Assembly (NCBI RefSeq): GCF_006489205.2
Contig: NZ_VFYR02000003.1
Location: 117,462-181,461, forward strand
Source: Brevibacterium sp. XM4083
GTDB taxonomy: Bacteria > Actinomycetota > Actinomycetes > Actinomycetales > Brevibacteriaceae
DNA length: 64,000 nucleotides
Direction: 5' to 3'
Position 1 is the stretch's first letter; every line of letters begins with the position of its first letter. Shown piece by piece: positions 1-8,566 of this stretch. The position numbers were made by a program, and so were the translations under genes. The notes beneath the pieces were generated by a model. It did not search any database, was not told the DNA's origin, and saw nothing but the letters and a program-made list of their open reading frames with translations.

Positions 1-943
1 TGGTATAGGTTACCGCACCATCATCATTATTGGGTTGAGGCCGCAGAATAATCCTATGACGATGCTCCAGTTCTCTAGTATAATGATTGGCTACCCCTGA
101 TCGCGCGACCATAACGGTAAGAATCCCTCGCGATTTTGCCAACTTCAGTATTTCACTAAGCATCAGAAAGAGCTCAGTGCCTTCGGCTGAATCCGCCCCG
201 AACCAGGGACCACTTTCAAACGCTGAATCCTCAACAACCAGATACGCCGCAGCTACGGGCAACGTATTCAAGCCAGAGTCTGGTCGCAGTCCAACAACGT
301 TACCGAAGACGCTCATGTCATCCCGTAGAGCTTGAGTCGCAATTGCGGCAATGATAGGTCGCTCATCAGTATCCCGTAGGGGTTGTTCCAACAGCATGCG
401 ATACTTTTGACTAGACGCAGGATCATCCAGTTTTGCCGCTGCGCCTCGGCCGGCCTTCACGCTTTCACCGCTCTGGCCCTGAGAACTGTAGGTTGCGATT
501 AAGGACGGATTGAAAGGATTGATTCCGGCCGCGGCTCCAGGAACCACGAAATCGCTCGAAGTTTCTTGGGCCTCTAGGGACGCCGACGTCTTCAATTCAT
601 CCGCAGCCTTCTTTAGAATTTCTATATTCCTTTTAATCTGAGAGAGCTTCTCCAGACTTGCCCTAAGATCGCGGGTACGGTAAGCCACTGCGGAGGCATC
701 AATCCGCGTCTTCTTTGTTTCCTGCATGGCGGCGGTAAGGCGTCTGTCAATTCGTACCGCTTGTCGATGCTGCGTCCAGGATGACACCAAAATCAAAAAA
801 ATGAAACATCCAGAGCCCAGAAACGAGAGTATCGCCAGAATAAGGTTACCAGTGCCAATCATAACAGAGACACTGATCATTATAATTGAAAGAACCGAAA
901 GCACACCTAGGAATTTGAATCTGTGTCTACTCAGGTGACGCAT
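1..943 (-). CDS. Membrane-anchored coiled-coil protein of the polysaccharide island (3' end cut by window)
   Basis: An open frame begins at the ATG complementary to 941-943, preceded by GGGAG seven bases upstream, and runs without a stop off the left edge. About 314 residues are visible. The first 11 residues are basic. Two hydrophobic segments follow (about residues 12-30 and 33-54), then a charged, heptad-like stretch of about 60 residues (about 60-118) that should form a coiled coil. A soluble part follows. The segment around VVEDSAFESGPW, followed by LAKSRGIL, resembles regions of CgeB/GT-like proteins in capsule clusters, but the similarity is weak and the catalytic part would lie beyond the window. 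Codon use is AT-rich like the next two genes and unlike the rest of the window. No function can be assigned. A membrane-tethered role in surface-glycan synthesis is inferred from context only. Confidence 0.6.
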   Translation of the reverse strand, partial: MRHLSRHRFKFLGVLSVLSIIMISVSVMIGTGNLILAILSFLGSGCFIFLILVSSWTQHRQAVRIDRRLTAAMQETKKTRIDASAVAYRTRDLRASLEKLSQIKRNIEILKKAADELKTSASLEAQETSSDFVVPGAAAGINPFNPSLIATYSSQGQSGESVKAGRGAAAKLDDPASSQKYRMLLEQPLRDTDERPIIAAIATQALRDDMSVFGNVVGLRPDSGLNTLPVAAAYLVVEDSAFESGPWFGADSAEGTELFLMLSEILKLAKSRGILTVMVARSGVANHYTRELEHRHRIILRPQPNNDDGAVTYT

Positions 944-1086
944 TGATTAACTCCCAATCCAATAACACTTTACATCGAGTTTATTTGTTGCACAAGCGGT
1001 TGTTTCCGCTACTCGCGACCATTCGGAGGTCTCTTCACTTCAACCTTCGGCCGCCATTCCATCTTTCAACGACTTTTGTTGAGGTT

Positions 1087-2931
1087 CTAGGTGTCGGATA
1101 ATGCCAGCCATCCCCGGGCCAACCAAAGATCCACCAAGACAATACGCCATATATGCATGGAAACCATTCTCCTTTGCGCCTTCTTTTGATATCGCTTCGA
1201 TGAGTCGCCGGCCCTCATCGAAGCCAACTCATCAATCCGAGCTCGCATATCAACGCTTAGATACTCGCGCACCTCAGTCCATCGCTCGCTTGTTACGAGG
1301 TACTGGGAAGCAGCCTGTAGCGGATCATACAGGTAGGCAGCCATACGCTTCTCGGCGTCCGGGTCCCTGACGACTGGCCGGTCGTACGGATGCGGCGAGC
1401 GATTTCTTGCCGCGTAGTGAGGTCCGGATATGCCTTGCAGCGGCTCGTTGGCTTCGAATCGAAAGCCGGTTCCGTAGGCCATCGGGATCCTCACAGCGTC
1501 TTCCCAAATTTCAGATACTGCAAGAAACGCAGTTATGTTCTGCACTCTGTTCCGAGTCGGCAAAGCGTCGGCGACGGCGGTGACTTGAGAGTCGGTAAAT
1601 GGATAGAATATTTGACTCTCTCGATCTGCTTGGATTGTGTGGGGTTGAAGATACCTGCTCGACCGCAAGTCCCTTGCATGGGCATACAATAACTCCATGT
1701 TAGTGTTTGCGTTCACGCTTGCTAGCCATTCAGATATCGCCAGGTCGGTCAGCGCGTTCTCATACTCATTCGCTATTCGATGATTGATTCCGTAGATTTT
1801 ACCTTGAACATAATCAAGAGTATTCGTCATGGTTTTATCCATCACGCCTTTAAACAGCGGCCATTGCCCGGACACCAATACCTCTGGAGGGTTTAACGGC
1901 GCGGCATTCGCATATGGTGCTACCAGAGATTCGGAGGGGATATATCCTTGTGACTCAAAGATGGATCGTTCCAGAGAAGCAATAAAATCAGTACTATCAA
2001 CAAAGTCGGGATGCTTGACGATATGCTCTATTCCAGCAGCCTGCGCGAGCTCCGACGCAACCATCACGTCCTCAGAATCGTTCGAACCCTGCGTTACAGC
2101 CGTGATTTTGAGATCTTTTCGATCTTTTAATAATCCAAGTACTATTCGGCTATCGAGACCACCGCTAAGCCGTAGCTGAATGCTGTCTGAAAATCTCCGT
2201 TCGATGCCGCGAAGGGTTGCGTCTTGAAACGCGTCGGCGAGTTCATTGGCCCCAATACGCCGCGGATCTTCCGAATCCTGAAGAGTGATTTCGGGCGGCT
2301 TTGGATTAGGTCCAACGGAGGTTGCGCTGCCCACCACGGACAACGATGTCCGCGGAGGCAAAACCTTTACACCGGAGAACGGCGTAACTCCTGATACCGA
2401 ATATCCGACGTTCAAGTACTCCCGCACGTAGTTGGGGTCGAGCTTGATGTCTGCAATTGCGCCGCCAGCGAGTCCGAGTGCCACGAGCAACGGCCGATTC
2501 GAGATGAAAATATACTCGCTGTTCTCACCATAGTGGACTGCTTCTAACGTCGGCACAGTGTTCCATGCGTAGAAACGATCGGTGCTACGGTCCCCGATTA
2601 TCGCCATATAGGTCCCCCACACCTCTTGCGTGTATCGATAGGATCCTGCACGGCTATCAATTGAGTCGAGAAGGCGGCTGGCGGTATTCGGCGAGCTGGT
2701 AAGGGACCAGCGTCCTTTTTTCATCGCAAAATTGTCGGCCTCGTGGTCGGCCAACCAGGACGTCAAAACCGCGCCGCTACTGGAAACCTCAGATCGCGAG
2801 TCCGTGTTACCTCTGTACCGCGGCCCAACAAACTGATCGGCCTTAACAACCAGCGAACGGTGAAGGCTCTCTGGGTCAGCTGCATCCGTGGCCCCTGTTC
2901 GCTTCGGTATTGTCACCAGCACCAATGCCAT
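1087..2931 (-). CDS. Asparagine synthase-like ATP-pyrophosphatase protein
   Basis: A 614-residue protein with the PP-loop motif SGGLDSR at about residues 254-260. This is the ATP-pyrophosphatase signature of the asparagine synthetase B family, in which ATP adenylates a carboxylate that is then amidated. The region before it has the length and general pattern of the class-II glutamine amidotransferase half. However, the protein starts MALVLVTIP, with no Cys at position 2, so glutaminase activity is unlikely. It may use free ammonia or another amine, or make an amide or lactam on a sugar or peptide. Such proteins occur in capsule and secondary-metabolite clusters as well as in asparagine synthesis, and the glycan neighbours favour the former. 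The ATG start is preceded by GAGGAG. Codon use is AT-richer than the core genome. Confidence 0.7.
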   Translation of the reverse strand: MALVLVTIPKRTGATDAADPESLHRSLVVKADQFVGPRYRGNTDSRSEVSSSGAVLTSWLADHEADNFAMKKGRWSLTSSPNTASRLLDSIDSRAGSYRYTQEVWGTYMAIIGDRSTDRFYAWNTVPTLEAVHYGENSEYIFISNRPLLVALGLAGGAIADIKLDPNYVREYLNVGYSVSGVTPFSGVKVLPPRTSLSVVGSATSVGPNPKPPEITLQDSEDPRRIGANELADAFQDATLRGIERRFSDSIQLRLSGGLDSRIVLGLLKDRKDLKITAVTQGSNDSEDVMVASELAQAAGIEHIVKHPDFVDSTDFIASLERSIFESQGYIPSESLVAPYANAAPLNPPEVLVSGQWPLFKGVMDKTMTNTLDYVQGKIYGINHRIANEYENALTDLAISEWLASVNANTNMELLYAHARDLRSSRYLQPHTIQADRESQIFYPFTDSQVTAVADALPTRNRVQNITAFLAVSEIWEDAVRIPMAYGTGFRFEANEPLQGISGPHYAARNRSPHPYDRPVVRDPDAEKRMAAYLYDPLQAASQYLVTSERWTEVREYLSVDMRARIDELASMRAGDSSKRYQKKAQRRMVSMHIWRIVLVDLWLARGWLALSDT

Positions 2932-4088
2932 ATTTCTCCTCGTTCTTTACTGGACCGCAACGCGTTCCGTTCCGAGATCGAGGACTCTGTCGGCCCTAGC
3001 TCTCATGCGGGATTTATCCTACTGGAAGAAGTCGCATATTCTAACTTGAAGCAACGCTTGATCGTACAGCGACGGACCTAGGACTCGTCCAAGATCAGTC
3101 ATCCCGCCAACCTTGTCGGGCATCCGTCCGATCGCGCGGCCCTGGGCGGTAGTTCACACGTCCCCACGTTCTCGAGCGGGCCCAAGCTTTCAGTGAACAG
3201 CATCTGAGGCAGAGTCATTCTTCCGTGAATCCTGCATCGACAGCGCCAACGTTCAGGAAGTCAGTCGTCCACCAACCAGCGCTGGACGCTCTAAGATGCT
3301 ACGAACCACTGCCCACCGGGCAGCATCGTGTTCGCGGCCGACACCCGTATAATTGCTCAAATGTGTGTGCCCTGCCGGCTCTGTGAAAATTTACGATACC
3401 TTAATGTTAAGGGTGCAGAAACGCAATGGCGTCCGAACTTAGCAACGCTTACGAATACTTAGATCTCCGAGTTTCCTAGGTTGAAGAATGGACTTTCCTT
3501 CAGAACGGCACCTACAAGTTGGCGACTACTCGGAAGTCAGTTATTCTAACGCCCGAGGTGCAACGATAGTCCTGGGGTGCTAATCGTCGCGTCCGTAGTG
3601 CAGAGCGAATTCAGGAAAAATGATTCTACTTGCGCTCCAATCTCCCAAACCGCAACGTAGACTTGAAAACACTATTTCCCACGGCAGCCTGAAAGATAAA
3701 CGCGCAAGATGAATAGCAGTCTCCTAACCAACGTCAACTTTTAAAAATCCGGGTACGCAAAGGGCGAATATGCCAATTCCCAGCCTGAAGTTACAGCTTG
3801 AATGAAGAATGAGCAATGGGAACGAACTATGTTGGAACCAGAAGCTCCTCTAACAAAGCGGAACTGCACACTTTGTACTTGTTGTATGCTTCTCGCAGTA
3901 AGTTTGATAAGCAAGACCAGGCGACCGCTGACAGTCTAACTCGCTCGCTCCCAGGAATTTGCGCCTCTTGAGCCCCCGTGTAGGCTACTAGAAGTCCAAC
4001 ACGTTCGCCAACCTGCACACCAGCGACGTCCGTCTGGTCTCGATTCGGGTGGACCCTACCGCGCCACCGCCAGTGGAAAGGCAAGCAT
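2932..4088. other. 1.16-kb AT-rich stretch without a recognisable gene
   Basis: No open frame with plausible coding character was found on either strand. The short frames that exist have no ribosome site or recognisable residues. The segment separates two divergent genes, so it must hold their promoters. A 14-bp inverted repeat, CCTTAATGTTAAGG (3399-3412), is a possible operator. No insertion-sequence ends or transposase remnants could be identified. It may be decayed coding sequence of the acquired island. Confidence 0.5.
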
Positions 4089-6614
4089 TTGCATAAACCA
4101 TTCGACCGTCCCCACATGGTGATGGCTGTCGGAAACTCGGTCACCGGCGATTCGCGCGTAGAGAAGATGGCTGTTACAGCAGCGAATTCTGGATTTGACG
4201 TGACCATTGTCGGCGTCAAGCACAGAACGACGCACACATTTGGAGCTTATAGAAACGTCCCTATTTACCGTCCGACACCGGATTGGACTGATTACAATAA
4301 CTTCTTGAAAGCGAAGAAAGAGAGTTTTTCAGTCACGCAAGAATCGATTGAGGCAATCACCAAGTCCATCGATTCCAAAACCCGTGCTACGACTCGTCGT
4401 CTGCAAAACTTCGCGGACGGAGTTGGTGAGATTTCAAAGGTTATTGCCCCGATGCATCTGGATCGATATAAAACCCCCAATATCGACTGGATGACTGCCA
4501 TAGTTGGCAAGGTGGGGCGGCTACGGCATCGAGCCGTTCAACCATGGGCAAATATCAAGAGTGGGAAAAGTTGGTTATACAGCGCGCAACCTGGGGCATG
4601 GAGGGAGCTTTGGAAACAAATTGAAGGTTTCGAGGCTTTGTTCCTGAACGCCTTCCGTGAACTCAAGCCCGATATCATACATGTGCACGATAGACACCCA
4701 ATGTCGGCCGCCTATATTTATCAATCCGAGCAAAAGGCGCTTGGAATCGATCTCAATTGGATTTACGACGCCCACGAGTACTTACCCGGACAGCGATTCA
4801 GCGGACCAATACAGCATAGAATCGGATGGCTCGCAATGGAACGTGAAATGATCCAGAAAGCGAGCGCAGTTATCACTGTCTCGGACGAGTTGGCAGAGAA
4901 TCTCGAAAGGAGGCATAGCCTTCTTCAGCGACCTTGGGTAGTATCGAACGCTCCGACTTCGACCGGCACCTCGCGACTTCTCTCCGGCCGTACTGATTTG
5001 CGGTCGGAATTGGCGCTCGATTCGAGTACTCCGCTTATGGTCTATGTGGGTAAGCTCGCCGAGCGGCGCGGCATTTACACCGCTGTGGACGCTTTGCCCC
5101 AGTTGGAAGGGGTCCATTTGGCGTATTTGGCTTCCAAAGACCCGGGTCCTCGTGACGAGTTGCGCAAGCGCGCCCTTGCGCACGGTGTCGAAGATCGATT
5201 GCATATACTGGATTATGTCCCTTCCTCATTGGTGCCCAGCTATATTTCGACAGCCACTATCGGGTTGAGCCCACTTTACGCTACTCCCGCCCATGAACTG
5301 GCCCTAGCCACCAAGATTCGTGAATATCTACAAGCGCAGCTTCCAATGGTCGTGTCGGATCTCAAGGTTCAAGGCGCATTCGTTCGTAGTACTGGAATTG
5401 GCGTCGCGCATGCACCAGGAGACACGCAATCTTTCGCTAAGGCCGTTCGAGCAGCATTGCGCGATATTGCTGACCTTCGAAGCAACATTTCGCCCGATCT
5501 ATTGCGCGAACACTCTTGGGAACGCCAAGAGGAAGTCCTGGAAGTCGTCTGGAAAAGTTTCCTACCGCACAGTGTCGAGAAACAAACAATTCAAAAATCC
5601 GAGTCAAATTTATCCTCGGTCCAGGCTGCGCCCACTCTTTCACAGCGCACCCAGGCCATTGCCGATGCTGCGACCAGACTTGGGCTTCGGGCAATACTGA
5701 AGCGTCCTGACGGTTTCTTGTACCGAGTAGAGGGCGACGTCTGGCAGATGGTTGCTATCGCTGAGGGAGATCTTCGTTCTCAATTGTCAGTGTGGTCAAA
5801 AATCGTATCCGAACCTGGTCTATTCATTTTGGAAAGCTTCGAACCGCCGTTACCGATGTCTATTATTAGTCCTGAGGGAATGGTTCCGATGTTCCAAGAC
5901 TCTGGAGTATCTGTACTGTACGACGCTCCAGAAGGCATCCTGAAAGACCCAAATGATGTCCTGGAGGTAGAGCCCCGAAGTTTCTGGGCTGATATCTCTT
6001 CAGAATCCGTCCAACGAACGTCGATTCGACGTCGCCGACTCCGGAAGCTACTCGAAGCCTGGAAACCTATTCTCACTTCCGCTGAACCGGGATTTGGTAA
6101 CACCGAGAGCAATCGGCACTGGCTTCCTTTAATCCTACCGGTTGAAAAGAGTTCAAGCGACTCGTACAATCAGTCCACGGAAGCCGCTATTTCCGATGGG
6201 TTACGCGTGGGCATATCGACTGCTAACCGCTCAAAATCGGAACTGGAAGCAATTCGCTTGGCGATCAACAGCATACACGGTTATTCCATGTTCGATCCGT
6301 TTGATCAACTTGGCGAGATTGATATTGCGATCGGCAGCTTAACATCCGCAACTTATTCCGAGGACGACCTCAGGTTCATGGCGGCCGGCGTTCCAGTGAT
6401 AGGAAACGTGTCGCCAGCTGTCAGGTTGTCGATTGAGCGCGAGGTCCCTATTATTCAATCTGATTTGGATTCGCTTCACTACGAGCTACAAAGGGTAGCA
6501 GGCGAACCGCAATTGCTATCCCAAGCTGCACGGAATGGACTCGACTTCGTTTCCACCTTCCACAGTTGGGAGGCATTCGACTCGGCACTCAGCGGAATTG
6601 TGCTCCACAGCTGA
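4089..6614 (+). CDS. Large two-part glycosyltransferase (GT4-like)
   Basis: An 841-residue protein starting at TTG (4089), six to eight bases after GGAAAGG; the first in-frame ATG lies nine codons later. The N-terminal half is a GT-B transferase of the GT4 type. It shows the donor-side entry DIIHVHDRHPMSAAYIY, the linker-strand YVGKLAERRG at the start of the second Rossmann domain, and a nucleotide-sugar contact region around HELALATKIREYLQA. After about residue 480 there is a further 360-residue part. Its end (FMAAGVPVIGNVSPA, then a long final helix) again resembles the C-terminal end of a GT-B fold, as if a second, degenerate transferase domain were fused. It probably adds sugars to a surface polysaccharide; donor and acceptor are unknown. 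Codon use is AT-rich like its two upstream neighbours. Confidence 0.75.
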   Translation: MHKPFDRPHMVMAVGNSVTGDSRVEKMAVTAANSGFDVTIVGVKHRTTHTFGAYRNVPIYRPTPDWTDYNNFLKAKKESFSVTQESIEAITKSIDSKTRATTRRLQNFADGVGEISKVIAPMHLDRYKTPNIDWMTAIVGKVGRLRHRAVQPWANIKSGKSWLYSAQPGAWRELWKQIEGFEALFLNAFRELKPDIIHVHDRHPMSAAYIYQSEQKALGIDLNWIYDAHEYLPGQRFSGPIQHRIGWLAMEREMIQKASAVITVSDELAENLERRHSLLQRPWVVSNAPTSTGTSRLLSGRTDLRSELALDSSTPLMVYVGKLAERRGIYTAVDALPQLEGVHLAYLASKDPGPRDELRKRALAHGVEDRLHILDYVPSSLVPSYISTATIGLSPLYATPAHELALATKIREYLQAQLPMVVSDLKVQGAFVRSTGIGVAHAPGDTQSFAKAVRAALRDIADLRSNISPDLLREHSWERQEEVLEVVWKSFLPHSVEKQTIQKSESNLSSVQAAPTLSQRTQAIADAATRLGLRAILKRPDGFLYRVEGDVWQMVAIAEGDLRSQLSVWSKIVSEPGLFILESFEPPLPMSIISPEGMVPMFQDSGVSVLYDAPEGILKDPNDVLEVEPRSFWADISSESVQRTSIRRRRLRKLLEAWKPILTSAEPGFGNTESNRHWLPLILPVEKSSSDSYNQSTEAAISDGLRVGISTANRSKSELEAIRLAINSIHGYSMFDPFDQLGEIDIAIGSLTSATYSEDDLRFMAAGVPVIGNVSPAVRLSIEREVPIIQSDLDSLHYELQRVAGEPQLLSQAARNGLDFVSTFHSWEAFDSALSGIVLHS

Positions 6615-6700
6615 TCGTGTTCGCAAGTGACTGTCGACCGATGCGCCGATTCGGTCAGCAAAAGGTTTAATGTCTATGGGTCATAGGGTTCTTTCAGATA

Positions 6701-6913
6701 TTGAATTCTACCGGTGGCGATCTGGATCCTGTCGATCGCGTGCCGCCGTCCGACCTTGCTGCGCGGGCCAATGTCACCCTCACCGATCTCAACGATGCTG
6801 TGAAGGCCGCGGACATCGTCCTGCTGCTCGTCGACCACACCGAGTTCGGCCGCATCGACCGTTCGCAGTTCGCCCAGAAGATCGTCCACGACACCCGAGG
6901 CGTGTGGAACTGA
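6701..6913 (+). pseudogene. 3' remnant of UDP-N-acetyl-D-mannosamine dehydrogenase
   Basis: About 70 residues can be read, ending ADIVLLLVDHTEFGRIDRSQ and then VHDTRGVW. This matches the C-terminal NAD/UDP-sugar dehydrogenase domain end of the WecC family, in which a VDH segment and a terminal D-[AT]-[RK]-G-[VIL]-W are typical. The family is about 400-440 residues long, so roughly five sixths are missing. The preceding sequence (6615-6700) is AT-rich and unrelated, and the switch to GC-rich codons falls at about 6710. The remnant therefore marks where the acquired island replaced the chromosomal glycan genes. The possible TTG start has no good ribosome site, and a functional product is unlikely. 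Confidence 0.7.
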
Positions 6914-6937
6914 CCGCCTCTCAAACTCACTGAATGC

Positions 6938-6974
6938 GACTGTGGGTGCCCGGATCATCCGGGCGCCCACAGTC
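6938..6974. terminator. 37-bp hairpin, copy 1 (before the OGG-like gene)
   Basis: Arms of about 17 bp (GACTGTGGGTGCCCGGA pairing with TCCGGGCGCCCACAGTC) and a tiny loop form a very stable hairpin just after the dehydrogenase remnant. There is no long T-tract, as is common in high-GC actinobacteria. Its sequence recurs with one change at 7715-7751. Confidence 0.75.
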
Positions 6975-6997
6975 ACATTGGCCGTTAGAGTGAGTTC

Positions 6998-7708
6998 ATG
7001 ATCCCCTCACACGAGGTTCCGGCTGACCTCCTCACATTTTTGGACCGCCCCTTCGACGCACAAATGGCGTTCTCCTATCCGCGGGAATCCTGGTCTCGAT
7101 GGCTCGGGCACTTGGACGAACTCGGCCCATTCATCGACGACCTGCCGGCAGCACTGGATCGACCAACGGTCACCGAACTCGTCGCCACGCACGCACACAA
7201 CGATCCCATCTCCGCTTTCGTTCCCGTAATGATCTGGGGCCATGGGAACTCCGGCTACGGTCCGTACCGGGTGGCCCGCGTACTCACGCAGTCGAATACA
7301 CCCATGGAATCTCAGGTGGATCAATCGGTCGTCCGCAAGCTCGCCGAAGGATATCGAGTTGCCGCTGCAGAGGGCCCCATCGCGGGGTACTGCCGAATGA
7401 ACAATGAGGCCTACATCAAGCACCTCGGGCCCGCTTTCTTCACCAAATGGCTGCACTTCTCCACGGCGGCGACAGCGACTGATCCTGCCGGGGTTGCCCC
7501 GATTCTCGACCGTTTGGTTCTCGACTGGTTGCACGATCACGACATCACGATCAGGGCTGGCAAGACCCCCGGGTACGAAACCTACGTCTCGCTGCTCTCA
7601 TCGTGGGGAGAGGAGCTCCACGGCCTCGGCCCCGCTCAAGTCGAGGAGCGGATATTCCGACTCATCCGCGATGCACAAGAAGCCGAGAGAAACCTCGAAG
7701 CGCTCTGA
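6998..7708 (+). CDS. Possible 8-oxoguanine glycosylase (OGG)-fold protein, function unknown
   Basis: A 236-residue soluble protein starting at ATG. The region FVPVMIWGHGNSGYGPYRV (about residues 72-90) resembles a W-G-x-G-x-x-G-Y-G-P pattern that I associate with actinobacterial proteins labelled OGG-fold. This is from memory and not verified. If correct, the protein would have a helix-hairpin-helix glycosylase-like fold and could act on DNA bases, but no catalytic Lys/Asp pair can be assigned safely. The gene stands alone between two almost identical 37-bp hairpins and has normal core codon use. No neighbouring gene suggests a pathway. A plain hypothetical protein is the fallback call. Confidence 0.55.
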   Translation: MIPSHEVPADLLTFLDRPFDAQMAFSYPRESWSRWLGHLDELGPFIDDLPAALDRPTVTELVATHAHNDPISAFVPVMIWGHGNSGYGPYRVARVLTQSNTPMESQVDQSVVRKLAEGYRVAAAEGPIAGYCRMNNEAYIKHLGPAFFTKWLHFSTAATATDPAGVAPILDRLVLDWLHDHDITIRAGKTPGYETYVSLLSSWGEELHGLGPAQVEERIFRLIRDAQEAERNLEAL

Positions 7709-7714
7709 GTGAAG

Positions 7715-7751
7715 GACTGTGGGCGCCCGGATCATCCGGGCGCCCACAGTC
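7715..7751. terminator. 37-bp hairpin, copy 2 (after the OGG-like gene)
   Basis: A near-perfect palindrome seven bases after the stop of the preceding gene, differing at one position from the hairpin at 6938-6974. It lies between convergent genes (6998-7708 forward, 7799-8566 reverse), so it can end transcription from both sides. Confidence 0.8.
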
Positions 7752-7798
7752 TTTGAATGAACCGATCGTCGGCCTGAGCTCGGTCGACGACCACTCCC

Positions 7799-8566
7799 CT
7801 ACTTGTACGACTCGTACTCCTTGACGACGTCATCGGTGGGGCCGTCGGCCCGCAGAACGCCCTTTTCGATCCACAGCGTGCGATTGCACGTATCGCGAAT
7901 CGAGCGCATCGAATGCGAGACGAGGAAGACCGTACCGGCGTTCTCGCGGATCTCACGGATCCGGCCCTCACTGCGCTGCTGGAACTTCTTATCGCCCACG
8001 GCGAGTGCCTCATCGACGATGAGGATCTCGTGCTGCACCGCGGTGGCGATGGCGAACTTGAGGCGTTGCGACATGCCCGAGGAGTACGTGCGCATCGGCA
8101 TGTCGATGAAGTCGCCGAGGCCGGTGAAGTCGACGATGTCGTCGAACTTCGCTTCGATCTGCGATCGGGTCATCCCGAGGGCCAGTCCGCCGAGGATGAT
8201 GTTGCGTCCGCCTGAGAGGTCGGGGATGAGCGCGGCACCGACGCCGAGGAGGTTCGGCCGCGCACTCGCGTACACGGCACCCTGCGATGCCGGGGTCAGG
8301 CCGGTGATCGTGCGCATGAGCGTCGATTTGCCCGAGCCGTTGCTACCGATGACACCGATCGACTCGTTCGCGTACGCCACGAAGCTCACGCCCTTGAGCG
8401 CATGGACCTCACGCAGCCCGCGGGTCTTCTGGAGCATGCCGCCGGCACCGCCGAGCTTGAGCTTCTTGCCCGTGGCCAGTGTCTTGTAGACGACGTGGAC
8501 GTCGTCGCAGACGACGACGGGCGAATGCGGTTCGTTCGTCTCGCCGGGAGTCGTGTTCTCACTCAT
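7799..8566 (-). CDS. wzt: Polysaccharide/teichoic-acid ABC exporter ATP-binding protein (Wzt/TagH type)
   Basis: The 255-residue nucleotide-binding subunit of an ABC-2 exporter for surface glycan. Walker A is GSNGSGKST (about residues 74-82), the signature is YSSGMSQRL, and Walker B is ILIVDEAL, in the usual order. The N-terminal CDDVHVVYK and the SARPNLLGVGAALIPDLSG segment are typical of Wzt/TagH/RfbE proteins, which carry Ser/Ala where other ABC proteins have a canonical Q-loop region. It has no C-terminal carbohydrate-binding extension, so chain-end recognition as in O9a-type Wzt is unlikely. It overlaps the permease gene by 8 bp and is co-transcribed with it. The pair probably exports the polymer made by enzymes of the nearby glycan region. 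Confidence 0.88.
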   Translation of the reverse strand: MSENTTPGETNEPHSPVVVCDDVHVVYKTLATGKKLKLGGAGGMLQKTRGLREVHALKGVSFVAYANESIGVIGSNGSGKSTLMRTITGLTPASQGAVYASARPNLLGVGAALIPDLSGGRNIILGGLALGMTRSQIEAKFDDIVDFTGLGDFIDMPMRTYSSGMSQRLKFAIATAVQHEILIVDEALAVGDKKFQQRSEGRIREIRENAGTVFLVSHSMRSIRDTCNRTLWIEKGVLRADGPTDDVVKEYESYK

